Positions 9,306-17,725 of a DNA stretch of 51,648 nt are shown here, one piece after another (position 1 is the first letter of the stretch; the number at the start of each line of letters is the position of its first letter). The notes beneath the pieces were generated by a model that searched no databases, was not told the DNA's origin, and saw only the letters and a list, made by a program, of their open reading frames with translations. Source of the DNA: Phascolarctobacterium sp. (lineage in GTDB: Bacteria > Bacillota > Negativicutes > Acidaminococcales > Acidaminococcaceae); NCBI GenBank assembly GCA_017623055.1, contig JAGAPX010000001.1:1-51648 (forward strand). Reading direction: 5' to 3'. The position numbers were made by a program, and so were the translations under genes.

Positions 9306-10585
9306 ACTACACCATCTCTCATAACAAATTTGCCCGCAAGCATGGTTGCTACTGCTTTACCTTTGCACTCTTTACCTTCATAGGGAGTGAATTTGCCGCG
9401 AGTATAGAATTTGGAGCTGTCTACAGTCCATTCTTTATTCAAATCCATAATAGTAATGTCTGCTACAGCGCCTTCTGCCAGGGTACCACGTTCCAGCTTG
9501 AACAGCTTGGAAGGTTCGCAGCTCATTTTACTAATGATGGTTTTAAGGTCGAAAATGTTGGTGTGATACAAATCAGTGAGCATTACACCGAGAGAAGTTT
9601 CCAAACCGCAGAAACCGCAGGGAGCGTATCTGAATTCCACGTCTTTTTCTTCAGGTGCGTGAGGAGCGTGGTCAGTTACGATTGCGTCTACAGTACCGTC
9701 AAGCACTGCTTCACGCATTGCTTGTACATGGTCCCAGCTACGGAGCGGCGGGGAAACGCGAGTTGCAGGATTGTAGGTTGCGCAAGCTTCATCAGTCAAG
9801 GTCAGGTGATGAACGGTAACTTCACTGGTTACGTTTACGCCTTTAGCTTTGTATTGGCGGATGATGTCGATAGCGCCTTTACTTGCTACGTGAGCAATGT
9901 GTACGTGAGCACCAGTGTGTTCTGCGATAATGCAGTCGCGTGCTACAGCGATATCTTCGGAAACGGCGGGGATACCCGGTACGCCAATGCGTGCGGATAC
10001 AGCGCCTTCGTGCATATAGCCTTCTGCGTTCAGTTCAGGGTCAATTGCGTGGCAAATGAGACCTTTGTCAAATGCAGTGATATATTTTGCAGCCAACATG
10101 AAGAGACGGGTGCTCTTTACATATTTGCCGTCATCAGAGAATGCCATTGCGCCACGGAATGCCATGTCGCCCATTTCAGCCAGCTCGTCGCCACATTCGC
10201 CCTTGCTGATTGCGCCGATAACTTGTACGTTAGCGTAGCTTTCTTCAGCAGCGCGTTGTTTAATTGCAGAAACGATTGCTGCGTTGTCAACTACAGGTTT
10301 AGTATTAGGCATGCAGGCTACGGTAGTTACACCGCCGGCAGCAGCAGCCTTGGTACCGCTGATAACATCTTCTTTTGCTTCCAGGCCAGGTTCACGCAGG
10401 TGAACGTGCAGGTCAATCAAGCCAGGAGCTACAACCAAACCGGTTGCATCATATACTTCGTCACAAGCTTCGGTGATGTTTTCAGCCAAAGCTTTAACTT
10501 TACCGTCCTCAACAAGAACGTCCATTACAGCATCGAGGTTTTGGCTCGGGTCTACCACCCTGCCGTTTTTAATCAATGTTTTCAA
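9293..10585 (-). CDS. pyrC: Dihydroorotase, type I
   Basis: 430 residues. Zn-dependent cyclisation of carbamoyl aspartate to dihydroorotate. The HxH metal motif is in DLHVHLREPGLEAKEDV (about residues 58-74); MPNTKPVVDN and the late VTDHAPHAPEEK with its catalytic Asp are intact. The start is TTG at 10585: SD GGAGG lies 8 nt upstream and the protein begins MKTLIKNGRVVDP as expected. The TTG overlaps the last codons of pyrB by 17 nt, an arrangement that favours coupled translation. Confidence 0.95.
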   Translation of the reverse strand: MKTLIKNGRVVDPSQNLDAVMDVLVEDGKVKALAENITEACDEVYDATGLVVAPGLIDLHVHLREPGLEAKEDVISGTKAAAAGGVTTVACMPNTKPVVDNAAIVSAIKQRAAEESYANVQVIGAISKGECGDELAEMGDMAFRGAMAFSDDGKYVKSTRLFMLAAKYITAFDKGLICHAIDPELNAEGYMHEGAVSARIGVPGIPAVSEDIAVARDCIIAEHTGAHVHIAHVASKGAIDIIRQYKAKGVNVTSEVTVHHLTLTDEACATYNPATRVSPPLRSWDHVQAMREAVLDGTVDAIVTDHAPHAPEEKDVEFRYAPCGFCGLETSLGVMLTDLYHTNIFDLKTIISKMSCEPSKLFKLERGTLAEGAVADITIMDLNKEWTVDSSKFYTRGKFTPYEGKECKGKAVATMLAGKFVMRDGVVCAK

Positions 10586-11525
10586 TGTGCTTACCTCCTG
10601 TCAAGGTTAAGAATAAGAGGGCCATACGCACTGCTACACCATTTTGAACTTCGTCACGGATTTTAGCGTTGTCGCAGTAGCCAACTTCCCAAGAAATTTC
10701 CAAGCCACGGTTCATGGGACCGGGATGGAGAACGGTTACGTCAGGTTTCGCCAGTTTCAGGCGAGCTTCGTTAATACCAAAGATGCGAGCATATTCACGC
10801 GGGGTCGGGAACATACCTTTCTTTTGGCGTTCTAATTGAATACGCAGAATATCTACAACGTCTGCGCCTTCGATAGCTTCTTCAACACGTTTGTGTACGG
10901 TTACGCCCAAGCTTTCAATATCGTAGGGCATCAAGGTCATGGGGCCTGCAACGTGTACTTCTGCGCCCAGCTTAGTCCAAGCCGCAATGTTGGTGCGAGC
11001 TACACGGCTGTACAGTACGTCACCGATGATTGCCATTTTCAAGCCTTTCAAATCTTTACCTTGCTCACGAATGGTGAACAAATCCAACAAGCCTTGGGAC
11101 GGATGAGCGTGTGCACCGTCGCCTGCGTTGATGATTACAGGGTCAGCAACGTTAGCAGCGTAAGCAGCAGCACCTTCGATGGGGTGACGCATTACGATTG
11201 CATCGCAAGCCATGGATTGTACGGTCAAGATAGTGTCGCGCAAGCATTCGCCTTTAACAACACTGGAGGAAGCAGTAGTAATATTTACAACGTCAGCGCC
11301 CAAATATTTACCAGCCAATTCAAAGGAAGTGCGGGTACGGGTACTGGGTTCATAGAACAGGTTAATGATGGATTTACCACGCAGGGAAGGAACTTTTTTA
11401 ATGTCCCTTTTCATGATTTTTTTCATTTCCTCAGCAGTTTTCAGAACGAGCTCAATCTCTTCTACGCTGAGGCTTTCCAGGTCGAGTATATCTCTACCGC
11501 TGAGAGATACATTTGCTTTTGCCAT
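10569..11525 (-). CDS. pyrB: Aspartate carbamoyltransferase catalytic subunit
   Basis: 318 residues from the second in-frame ATG (11525), 8 nt after GGAGG; the ATG two codons earlier is only 2 nt from it. Condenses carbamoyl phosphate with aspartate. The carbamoyl-phosphate loop FYEPSTRTRTSFELA is present, as are MRHPIEGAA, HPSQGLLDLFTI and the C-terminal HPGPMNRGLEI. No regulatory subunit pyrI is nearby, in keeping with the Bacillus-type trimer. First gene of the pyr operon, behind a PyrR attenuator. Confidence 0.96.
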   Translation of the reverse strand: MAKANVSLSGRDILDLESLSVEEIELVLKTAEEMKKIMKRDIKKVPSLRGKSIINLFYEPSTRTRTSFELAGKYLGADVVNITTASSSVVKGECLRDTILTVQSMACDAIVMRHPIEGAAAYAANVADPVIINAGDGAHAHPSQGLLDLFTIREQGKDLKGLKMAIIGDVLYSRVARTNIAAWTKLGAEVHVAGPMTLMPYDIESLGVTVHKRVEEAIEGADVVDILRIQLERQKKGMFPTPREYARIFGINEARLKLAKPDVTVLHPGPMNRGLEISWEVGYCDNAKIRDEVQNGVAVRMALLFLTLTGGKHIENID

Positions 11526-11553
11526 TAGCATTACCTCCTGTGTTTTATATAAT

Positions 11554-11590
11554 AAAAAAAGCCTTCTTGCCCATGAGGGTACAAGAAGGC
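11554..11590 (-). terminator. pyr leader attenuator terminator
   Basis: Minus strand: GCCTTCTTG ... CAAGAAGGC (11561-11590) followed directly by TTTTTTTATT. It lies 29 bp before the pyrB start, so it must be read through for operon expression. The PyrR-binding hairpin is 25 nt upstream, which is the standard attenuation layout. Confidence 0.88.
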
Positions 11591-11611
11591 CTTAGCTTCA
11601 TTACGTAAAGT

Positions 11612-11645
11612 CTACCTTGAAGTCTCACGGGACCGATTTAAAGGT
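11612..11645 (-). promoter_or_regulatory. PyrR-binding loop in the pyr leader
   Basis: Minus-strand RNA GGTCCCGTGAGACT forms the upper stem GGUC/GACU with hexaloop CCGUGA, on a lower stem CCUU/AAGG. This matches the Bacillus PyrR RNA motif (AGUC-CAGAGA-GGCU type). By family, PyrR with UMP or UTP bound stabilises this hairpin, blocks the antiterminator and lets the downstream terminator form. No pyrR gene lies in the window. Confidence 0.85.
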
Positions 11646-11663
11646 ACAAATTTAACTGAATAT

Positions 11664-11692
11664 ATTTTATCACCGCACGTGCTCTACGTCAA
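11664..11692 (-). promoter_or_regulatory. pyr operon promoter
   Basis: Minus strand: -35 TTGACG (11687-11692), 17-bp spacer, -10 TAAAAT (11664-11669). The predicted start near 11657 gives a leader of about 130 nt that holds the PyrR loop and the attenuator. Confidence 0.8.
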
Positions 11693-11729
11693 ATATTTAC
11701 GTACTTTTTTTGAAGTTTTTTGTAAGAAA

Positions 11730-11755
11730 AAGCTCCGCAATTTCTTGCGGAGCTT
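11730..11755 (-). terminator. Terminator of pheST
   Basis: AAGCTCCGCAA, loop TTTC (plus strand), TTGCGGAGCTT: a perfect 11-bp stem, followed on the minus strand by TTTCTTACAAAAAA. It starts 9 bp after the pheT stop and separates pheST from the pyr operon. Confidence 0.88.
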
Positions 11756-11763
11756 TCTAAATT

Positions 11764-14211
11764 TTACGCTCTAAGTTCAGCCTTATATTCTTCGGCAACC
11801 TTAGCAATAACAGTCTTCATGCTTGCGTCAACCTCAGCATCAGTCAAGGTTCTGTCAGCAGCTTGATAGGTCAGGTTAAATGCCATGGATTTGCAGCCTT
11901 CTGCTACTTGTTTACCGGTGTAAATGTCAAATACTTTTACGCCTATTAGCAGCTCGCCAGCGTGTTCACGGATAACAGCTTCCAGTTCAGCATTGGTTAC
12001 TTCCAAGGGAACAACAACAGCGATGTCGCGGCTCATGCTAGGATATTTAGCCAAGTGTTTGTATTTGGGAACTGCGATGGCAGCAGCAACCAAGGGTTCA
12101 ACTTCCATTTCCAAAATGTAAGCTTCTTGGGGCAAGCCAAAAGCTTCTTGTGCCAGCGGATGCAATTCACCAAACCAGCCGATAATCTTGCCATCAACTT
12201 GTACAGCGCAGGATTTGCCGGGATGCAGGTACGGTACAGCATAGTGAACCAGCTTGTAATCGTTAAGCATCAATTTTGCCATCAAGCCTTCCACAACGCC
12301 TTTCATATCGTAGAAATCAACGTTGTCACGGCAGGTGCACCAGTTCAAATCGTTGCATTTACCACTGATTACAGCGCACAGCATGGATTTTTCAGTAGCT
12401 TGTTCTTTCAAGGGCAATTCTTTAGGCAGGTACACGCGACCAACTTCAAAGATTGCAACCTTGTTATGTTGACGTGCCAGGTTGTAGGCAGCAGCGTTCA
12501 AAACGCTGGGAGCCATGGTGGTACGCATTACTCTAAATTCGTCGGTAATGGGGTTCAACAGTTCGATTGCATTACGACGGCTGTCGTCAGCAGCTAATTG
12601 CAGTTTGTCAAAAGCGCTTTGGTTAATGAAGCTGTAAGTCATAACTTCGTTCATACCAACTGCTACCATGTAATCTTGGATGCTGTCTTTAACATCTTCA
12701 ACTACAAATTGACGACCTTGCGCCATGCCAAGTACGGGCATATGGGATTCGATATGGTCTAAGCCATGGATACGAGCGATTTCTTCGCTGATATCTGCGT
12801 TGCAGGTAACGTCATTACGCCAGCTGGGAGCAGTGATTACGAGAGCATCGCCCTCTTCTTCCACACCAAATTCCAAAGCAGTCAAGGTTTTAACCATTTC
12901 TTCCTTGCTAATGGTAATACCAACACGACCGCTGATAACTTCCGGAGTTACTTTGATTACAGCAGGTTTGATTTCTTCAGGATAAGCTTCTACGATACCT
13001 GCAACGGTTTCGCAAGCGCCCATTTGTTCAAGCAAGTAAGCAGCACGGTTCAGTGCGTTTTGAGTTTTGATGGTGTCCACACCACGTTCGAAGCGACCGC
13101 TTGCTTCACTGCGGAGGCCCAAGGAACGGGAGGTACGACGGATGGACGGACCATGGAAGCTTGCTGCTTCAAGCATTACGTTAACGGTTTCACCGGTAAC
13201 TTCGGTATCGAAGCCACCCATTACGCCGCCCAAGCCAACAGCACGTTCTGCATCACCAATAACGATCATAGACGGGTCAAGAGTACGTTCTTGTTCGTCC
13301 AAGGTCATCAACTTTTCGCCTTCGCCGCCACGACGAACTACCAAAGTGTGACCAGCAACTTTATCGTAGTCATAAGCATGCATGGGTTGACCAAGTTCCA
13401 GCATTACATAGTTGGTTACGTCAACTACGTTGCTGATGGGGCGCATACCGCAAGCACGTAAGCGTTTTTGCATCCATTCAGGAGATTCGGTAATTTTAAT
13501 GTTCTTCAATACGCGAACTGCGAAGCGGGGGCACAGCTCAGGAGCTTCAATTTTAATGGAAGCCATTTCTGCAGCGTTGCCACCAGCAGCTTCTGCTACG
13601 TCCATAGCAGGCATCTTCAAGGGACAACCAGTAAGAGCTGCAATTTCGCGAGCCAAACCAATGATGCTAAAGCAGTCTGCACGGTTAGCAGTAAGGTCAA
13701 TATCAATAACAACGTCATTCAAGCCAAGAACTTCTTTAACGTCAACGCCAATGGGAGTATCTGCAGGCAGAATGAAAATGCCGTTACGTTGTTCCGGAAG
13801 CAGCAGCTTGTTGTCAATGCCAAGTTCGTCAGCACTGCACAGCATACCGAAGGAATCCAAGCCACGCATTTTAACTGCGGCAAGCTTCATACCTTCCGGG
13901 TTACGGCTGCTAGGAGGCAGGGTGCTGCCTACAACTGCAACGGGAACGATGTCATTTTGCTTTACGTTTTGCGCACCGGTCAAAATTTGCACGATGCCTT
14001 GACCGTAATCCATTTGGCAAACCCACAGGTGGTCAGAGTCAGGATGACGTTCGATTTGGGTAACTTTACCGGTGAGTACGCCTTCCAATCCTTCGCCAAG
14101 GTTGGTTACGGTTTCTACTTCCAAGCCTGCACGGGTGATTTTATCCACCAGTACATCAACAGGAATATTTATATCAACATATTGTTTAAGCCATTCCAAA
14201 GATGCTAACAT
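11764..14211 (-). CDS. pheT: Phenylalanyl-tRNA synthetase beta subunit
   Basis: 815 residues, full length, SD GGAGG 6 nt before the ATG. It starts with MLASLEWLKQYVDI. The tRNA-binding EMAP-like domain follows (residues about 40-150, with HPDSDHLWVCQMDYG), then the B3/B4 editing region, B5 and the catalytic-like core, and a C-terminal anticodon-binding FDX-ACB domain (YPSMSRDIAVVVP, then FNLTYQAADRTLTD). It forms an alpha2-beta2 enzyme with PheS that charges tRNA-Phe and edits Tyr-tRNA-Phe. It lies 11 bp downstream of pheS. Confidence 0.97.
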   Translation of the reverse strand: MLASLEWLKQYVDINIPVDVLVDKITRAGLEVETVTNLGEGLEGVLTGKVTQIERHPDSDHLWVCQMDYGQGIVQILTGAQNVKQNDIVPVAVVGSTLPPSSRNPEGMKLAAVKMRGLDSFGMLCSADELGIDNKLLLPEQRNGIFILPADTPIGVDVKEVLGLNDVVIDIDLTANRADCFSIIGLAREIAALTGCPLKMPAMDVAEAAGGNAAEMASIKIEAPELCPRFAVRVLKNIKITESPEWMQKRLRACGMRPISNVVDVTNYVMLELGQPMHAYDYDKVAGHTLVVRRGGEGEKLMTLDEQERTLDPSMIVIGDAERAVGLGGVMGGFDTEVTGETVNVMLEAASFHGPSIRRTSRSLGLRSEASGRFERGVDTIKTQNALNRAAYLLEQMGACETVAGIVEAYPEEIKPAVIKVTPEVISGRVGITISKEEMVKTLTALEFGVEEEGDALVITAPSWRNDVTCNADISEEIARIHGLDHIESHMPVLGMAQGRQFVVEDVKDSIQDYMVAVGMNEVMTYSFINQSAFDKLQLAADDSRRNAIELLNPITDEFRVMRTTMAPSVLNAAAYNLARQHNKVAIFEVGRVYLPKELPLKEQATEKSMLCAVISGKCNDLNWCTCRDNVDFYDMKGVVEGLMAKLMLNDYKLVHYAVPYLHPGKSCAVQVDGKIIGWFGELHPLAQEAFGLPQEAYILEMEVEPLVAAAIAVPKYKHLAKYPSMSRDIAVVVPLEVTNAELEAVIREHAGELLIGVKVFDIYTGKQVAEGCKSMAFNLTYQAADRTLTDAEVDASMKTVIAKVAEEYKAELRA

Positions 14212-14222
14212 GGTAATCCTCC

Positions 14223-15248
14223 TTATTTGAATTGACGAATGAAGCGCAGGTCGTTTTCAAAGAACAGGCGCAAATCATCAATACCGTATTTAAGCATAGC
14301 AATACGTTCAACGCCCATACCAAAAGCAAAGCCAGTCATTTGGTCAGGGTCGTAACCGCTCATACGCAGTACGTTGGGATGAACCATACCGCTACCAAGG
14401 ATTTCCAGCCAACCAGAGTTCTTGCACACACGGCAACCCTTGCCACCGCAAATTACACAGGAGATATCAACTTCTGCAGAAGGTTCGGTGAAGGGGAAGT
14501 AGCTGGGACGCAGGCGAACCTTAACGTCGTTGCCAAACATTTCTTTCAAGAACAGTTCCAAAGTACCTTTCAGGTCAGCAAGGCTGATATTTTTGTCAAC
14601 AACGAGGCCTTCAACTTGGTGGAACATGGGGGAATGGGTTGCGTCATAGTCGCAACGATATACAGTACCGGGTGCAATCATACGGATGGGAGAATTAGGT
14701 TCGCGGGATTGCATGGTGCGTGCTTGTACCGGAGAGGTATGGGTACGCAACAAGAATTCTTCGGTAATGTAGAAGGTGTCTTGCATATCACGAGCAGGAT
14801 GGTCTTTAGGCAGGTTCAGCAATTCAAAGTTGTAGTAGTCTCTTTCAATTTCAGGACCTTCCATTACGTCAAAGCCCATACGCATGAAGATTTTTTTAAT
14901 TTCACGCATGGTCAAGGTAACGGGGTGCAGATGACCTTCGCGGGGTTGACGACCGGGCAAAGTGATATCTACTTTTTCGTTAGCCAATTTATCTGCCAGT
15001 GCTTTTTGTTCCAGCACAGTAGTTTTCGCAGTGATTTCTTCTTCCAAAAGGTTTTTGATTTCGTTTACGATTTGACCGATTTTCGGACGTTCTTCCGCAG
15101 ACAGTTTACCCATGCCGCGCAAAATCTCAGTCATAGGACCTTTTTTGCCAAGATATTTGACACGCAGGTCTTTCAATGCGTCCAAAGAGCTTACTTCTGC
15201 CAATTCTGCCAAGGCTTGCTCTTTAATAGCCAGTAATTGTTCTCTCAT
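14223..15248 (-). CDS. pheS: Phenylalanyl-tRNA synthetase alpha subunit
   Basis: 341 residues from the ATG at 15248, which has AGGAGG 6 nt upstream; the frame extends 24 codons further up, but that part overlaps the T-box terminator and is not coding. The N-terminus is a coiled-coil tRNA arm ([16 protein letters not shown]). The catalytic class II core carries motif 2 ([10 protein letters not shown], later [19 protein letters not shown]) and motif 3 ([17 protein letters not shown]). It supplies the active site for Phe adenylation. Expression is probably set by the T-box in the 270-nt leader. Confidence 0.97.
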   Translation of the reverse strand: MREQLLAIKEQALAELAEVSSLDALKDLRVKYLGKKGPMTEILRGMGKLSAEERPKIGQIVNEIKNLLEEEITAKTTVLEQKALADKLANEKVDITLPGRQPREGHLHPVTLTMREIKKIFMRMGFDVMEGPEIERDYYNFELLNLPKDHPARDMQDTFYITEEFLLRTHTSPVQARTMQSREPNSPIRMIAPGTVYRCDYDATHSPMFHQVEGLVVDKNISLADLKGTLELFLKEMFGNDVKVRLRPSYFPFTEPSAEVDISCVICGGKGCRVCKNSGWLEILGSGMVHPNVLRMSGYDPDQMTGFAFGMGVERIAMLKYGIDDLRLFFENDLRFIRQFK

Positions 15249-15273
15249 GGTCTTCCTCCTAAAAATACTAACA

Positions 15274-15517
15274 CCCCTGTAATTAATAAAATTACAGGGG
15301 CGAATAAATCGCGGTACCACCCTTATTTGTACACTTCATTACGCCTTAACGCGGCTCACGCCTTGCCTACGCAGCTTGCGCCTTCAACAAGGGCACTCCC
15401 AAGTGAACTTCAACCATAACTTCCGGGCAAGGCTTACAGCCAGCGACCTTGCTCTCTTAACCATCGTTTATAGCCTACTTTCTTGCTCATCGTGCAGAAC
15501 AGGGGCATTTTCAATTA
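15274..15517 (-). ncRNA. T-box riboswitch controlling pheST
   Basis: The minus strand carries the T-box core AGGGTGGTACCGCG (15310-15323), which pairs with the uncharged tRNA acceptor end. It is followed by a terminator hairpin CCCCTGTAAT ... ATTACAGGGG (15274-15300) and a U-rich tail. The upstream ~190 nt are structured as expected for stem I. A TTC triplet, the phenylalanine specifier, stands at 15405-15407 in GAAGTTCACTTGG, on the 3' side of stem I; that assignment is less sure than the T-box itself. By family, uncharged tRNA-Phe stabilises the antiterminator and switches pheST on. Confidence 0.9.
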
Positions 15518-15523
15518 ACGATA

Positions 15524-15552
15524 ATTATAGCACAAAAGCCTGTGGGAGTAAA
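15524..15552 (-). promoter_or_regulatory. pheST promoter
   Basis: Minus strand: -35 TTTACT (15547-15552), 17-bp spacer, -10 TATAAT (15524-15529). The predicted start is near 15517, just ahead of the T-box stem I. Confidence 0.75.
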
Positions 15553-15575
15553 GGGATTGGGAAATCATAATGCCA

Positions 15576-16256
15576 TTAAAGCACTACCGGAATTGACTTG
15601 GTAATCTCTAAAGAGCTTGGCGTAACCTTACATTCGTAGGCGAGCACCTCAACGCCTGCCTTACGAGCTTGGCGCAAGGCTTCGCCAAATTGGGGATGGG
15701 TTTTATCGTTAGGTTCAAAGTGCTGCATGCCTTCCATCTGCACTACGAAAATTACAGCAGCTTTGTAGCCTGCTTCCAAACAAGCACATAGCTCTTCTAA
15801 ATGCTTAACGCCTCGTTCCGTAGGCGCGTCTGGAAAACGCACGATGCCATCTTCTTCCAAGGTAACGCCTTTTACTTCAATAAATATCTTCTCTGCTTCC
15901 GTTTCCAGATAAAAATCAAAGCGTGAAGATCCGTAGGTGCATTCTGGTTTCATCAGTTTAACCTTGCCAAAAGGCTCCTTTTCTAATAGCCACTCCCCTA
16001 CCACCTTGTTAGGAGCTTGGGAATCCATATTGATTAGCAGGTCGCCTTTTTCCACAGCTATAAGGGAATATTTAGTTTTGCGGTTGGGGTTATCGTGATG
16101 CTCCACATAAATAGTTGCCCTATCCGTAAGCAGTTCACGACAACGACCTGTATTCTTTACGTGGCAAACTTCTTCCCTGCCATCCACCTCGATATGCGCA
16201 ATGAAACGATTAGGACGACGCAGGAAGGTTGCACGCTGGATGTTGGAGTAATGCAT
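15576..16256 (-). CDS. sfsA: SfsA family protein
   Basis: 226 residues, usual family length. The N-terminus (RPNRFIAHIEVDG) is the OB-fold part; the C-terminal half has the nuclease-like core (SSRFDFYLE, then IFIEVKGVTLEEDG, then FPDAPTERGVKHLEEL). The name comes from sugar fermentation stimulation in E. coli; a DNA-binding or nuclease role is likely but not settled, and nothing here shows a sugar link. The start follows the rRNA methyltransferase stop by 10 bp, and only a distant AAGGTGA serves as SD, so translation is probably coupled. Last gene of the ktrB-ktrA-methyltransferase-sfsA group. Confidence 0.9.
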   Translation of the reverse strand: MHYSNIQRATFLRRPNRFIAHIEVDGREEVCHVKNTGRCRELLTDRATIYVEHHDNPNRKTKYSLIAVEKGDLLINMDSQAPNKVVGEWLLEKEPFGKVKLMKPECTYGSSRFDFYLETEAEKIFIEVKGVTLEEDGIVRFPDAPTERGVKHLEELCACLEAGYKAAVIFVVQMEGMQHFEPNDKTHPQFGEALRQARKAGVEVLAYECKVTPSSLEITKSIPVVL

Positions 16257-16266
16257 TATACTTTTT

Positions 16267-17052
16267 CTACTTCACCTTTCTTCTCAAGGCTTCGAACATC
16301 ACAATACCGGCAGCCATAGCTACGTTCAAGCTTTCTGCCCTGCCCGCCATGGGGATATAAACTCTTTTGTCAGCTTGTGCCAAGAGGCTTTCGCTTACGC
16401 CCCCAGCTTCGTTGCCCATGACAAAAGCAATACGCCCGCTTAAATCTGCCTTATAAAGATTATCCGCACCGTCGAGGCAGGTCACCAATAAATCGTAGCC
16501 TGCTTTCTTCGCCGCGCTTACAAATTCTTGCTCGCTAACACCGCTCAATACGGGAATGTGGAACAAGCTACCCATAGAAGAACGAACTGTTTTGGGAGCA
16601 TAGATATCTGCACAACCTTTCAAGAGCACCAAACCACCAATGCCTGCTGCATCAGCAGTGCGGAGCATAGTACCGATATTACCGGGGTCGCCCACTCTGT
16701 CCAAAACAAGGAGCATCTTTCCGCTTGCCAAAAGGTTCTCCAATTTAGGCTGACGCATTTTGCACACGGCAATAATCCCTTGAGGAGTTTCCGTATCAGC
16801 AATTTTCTTCATTACATTTTCGCTAACGCACACCAACTTGATGTTTTGAGCAGCTGCATCTTCCAACAAACGCATAGTGCGCTCGTCGTCAGTTGCAACG
16901 TAAAACAAAGTCTCTACTGTCTTGTACGCCACTGCTTCTTCCGCAGTACGCAAGCCTTCTGCCAAATACAAACCGTTTTGAGTGCGATATTTCTTTTGCT
17001 TTAATTCTGCTGCAGCTTTTACAACAGGGTTTTGCAAACCAGTTACTTCCAT
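16267..17052 (-). CDS. TrmH/SpoU-family RNA 2'-O-methyltransferase
   Basis: 261 residues. An N-terminal substrate-binding domain (VKAAAELKQKKYR, then YLAEGLRTAEEAV) precedes a SPOUT catalytic domain with the three SpoU motifs: DRVGDPGNIGTMLRTADAAG, then FVMGNEAGGVSE, then IPMAGRAESLNVAMAAGI. The Asn/Arg and Ser-Leu-Asn-Val residues are intact. By family it methylates a ribose in 23S rRNA with SAM; which position cannot be read from the sequence, so no symbol is given. It overlaps the end of ktrA by one base (TAATG). Confidence 0.92.
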   Translation of the reverse strand: MEVTGLQNPVVKAAAELKQKKYRTQNGLYLAEGLRTAEEAVAYKTVETLFYVATDDERTMRLLEDAAAQNIKLVCVSENVMKKIADTETPQGIIAVCKMRQPKLENLLASGKMLLVLDRVGDPGNIGTMLRTADAAGIGGLVLLKGCADIYAPKTVRSSMGSLFHIPVLSGVSEQEFVSAAKKAGYDLLVTCLDGADNLYKADLSGRIAFVMGNEAGGVSESLLAQADKRVYIPMAGRAESLNVAMAAGIVMFEALRRKVK

Positions 17053-17714
17053 TAAAATTCTACTCCCATCTTCTTCACACCGGCGTGAGTACCAATAATG
17101 ATAATTTCGTCGTCAGGCTGGAATACCTCCTGCGCCTTGGGGTTTACGATGGTCTCCCCATTACGCTTGATGGCAACCACGTTTACGTCATATTGTCTAC
17201 GCAAGTCAGCGTCGATTAAATTCTTGCCCACCAAATGTTTAGGAAGCTGCAAGTTCATCACGCTAATCTCGCGGGAAAGTTCTATGTAATCCATAACATT
17301 TGCGGATACCAGATTATGTGCAACACGCTTGCCCATATCCTTTTCCGGGTAGATGACATCGTCCGCGCCAAGCTTTTCTAACATGGCACCGTGCAGTTCT
17401 GTCAAGGCCTTGGCTACCACAACTGGTACGCCCAATTCTTTCAAGAGCATAGTACACATCATACTACGCTCCACATTGCCAATGGCAACGACTGCCACGT
17501 CAATATCACCAACGCTCAAGGAGCGCAGTACCTTTTCATCCGCAGCGTCACCGCACACAATGTAGGTAAACCTGTTGCTGTAATCCTGCACCACGTTTTC
17601 GTCAATATCTATACACAAAACATCGTAGTCCATTTCCTTGAGGGTTAAGGCAACGCTACTGCCAAAAAGCCCCAAGCCGGCTACTAAAAATTGTTTGCGT
17701 TTATTATTCTTCAT
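17052..17714 (-). CDS. ktrA: Potassium uptake regulatory subunit KtrA (RCK protein)
   Basis: 220 residues from the ATG at 17714, 8 nt after AGAGG; a GTG two codons earlier is too close to the SD. The N-terminal RCK_N Rossmann fold begins FLVAGLGLFGSSVA with the acidic DIDE at the end of strand 2, which binds ATP/ADP or NAD. The RCK_C domain (residues about 135-220) binds c-di-AMP in characterised Firmicute homologues. It forms a cytoplasmic ring that gates the KtrB channel encoded 11 bp upstream. Confidence 0.94.
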   Translation of the reverse strand: MKNNKRKQFLVAGLGLFGSSVALTLKEMDYDVLCIDIDENVVQDYSNRFTYIVCGDAADEKVLRSLSVGDIDVAVVAIGNVERSMMCTMLLKELGVPVVVAKALTELHGAMLEKLGADDVIYPEKDMGKRVAHNLVSANVMDYIELSREISVMNLQLPKHLVGKNLIDADLRRQYDVNVVAIKRNGETIVNPKAQEVFQPDDEIIIIGTHAGVKKMGVEF

Positions 17715-17725
17715 AAGCACAACCT

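Larger units (their letters stand above)
15249..15575. other. pheS leader and promoter region
   Basis: 327 bp without a protein gene. On the minus strand it holds the pheST promoter (15524-15552), a T-box leader (15274-15517) with its terminator, and the pheS Shine-Dalgarno sequence. Confidence 0.8.

Noticed and set aside
15249-15320. N-terminal extension of pheS by 24 codons
   Set aside because: Those codons run through the T-box terminator and lack an SD; AGGAGG places the start at 15248.
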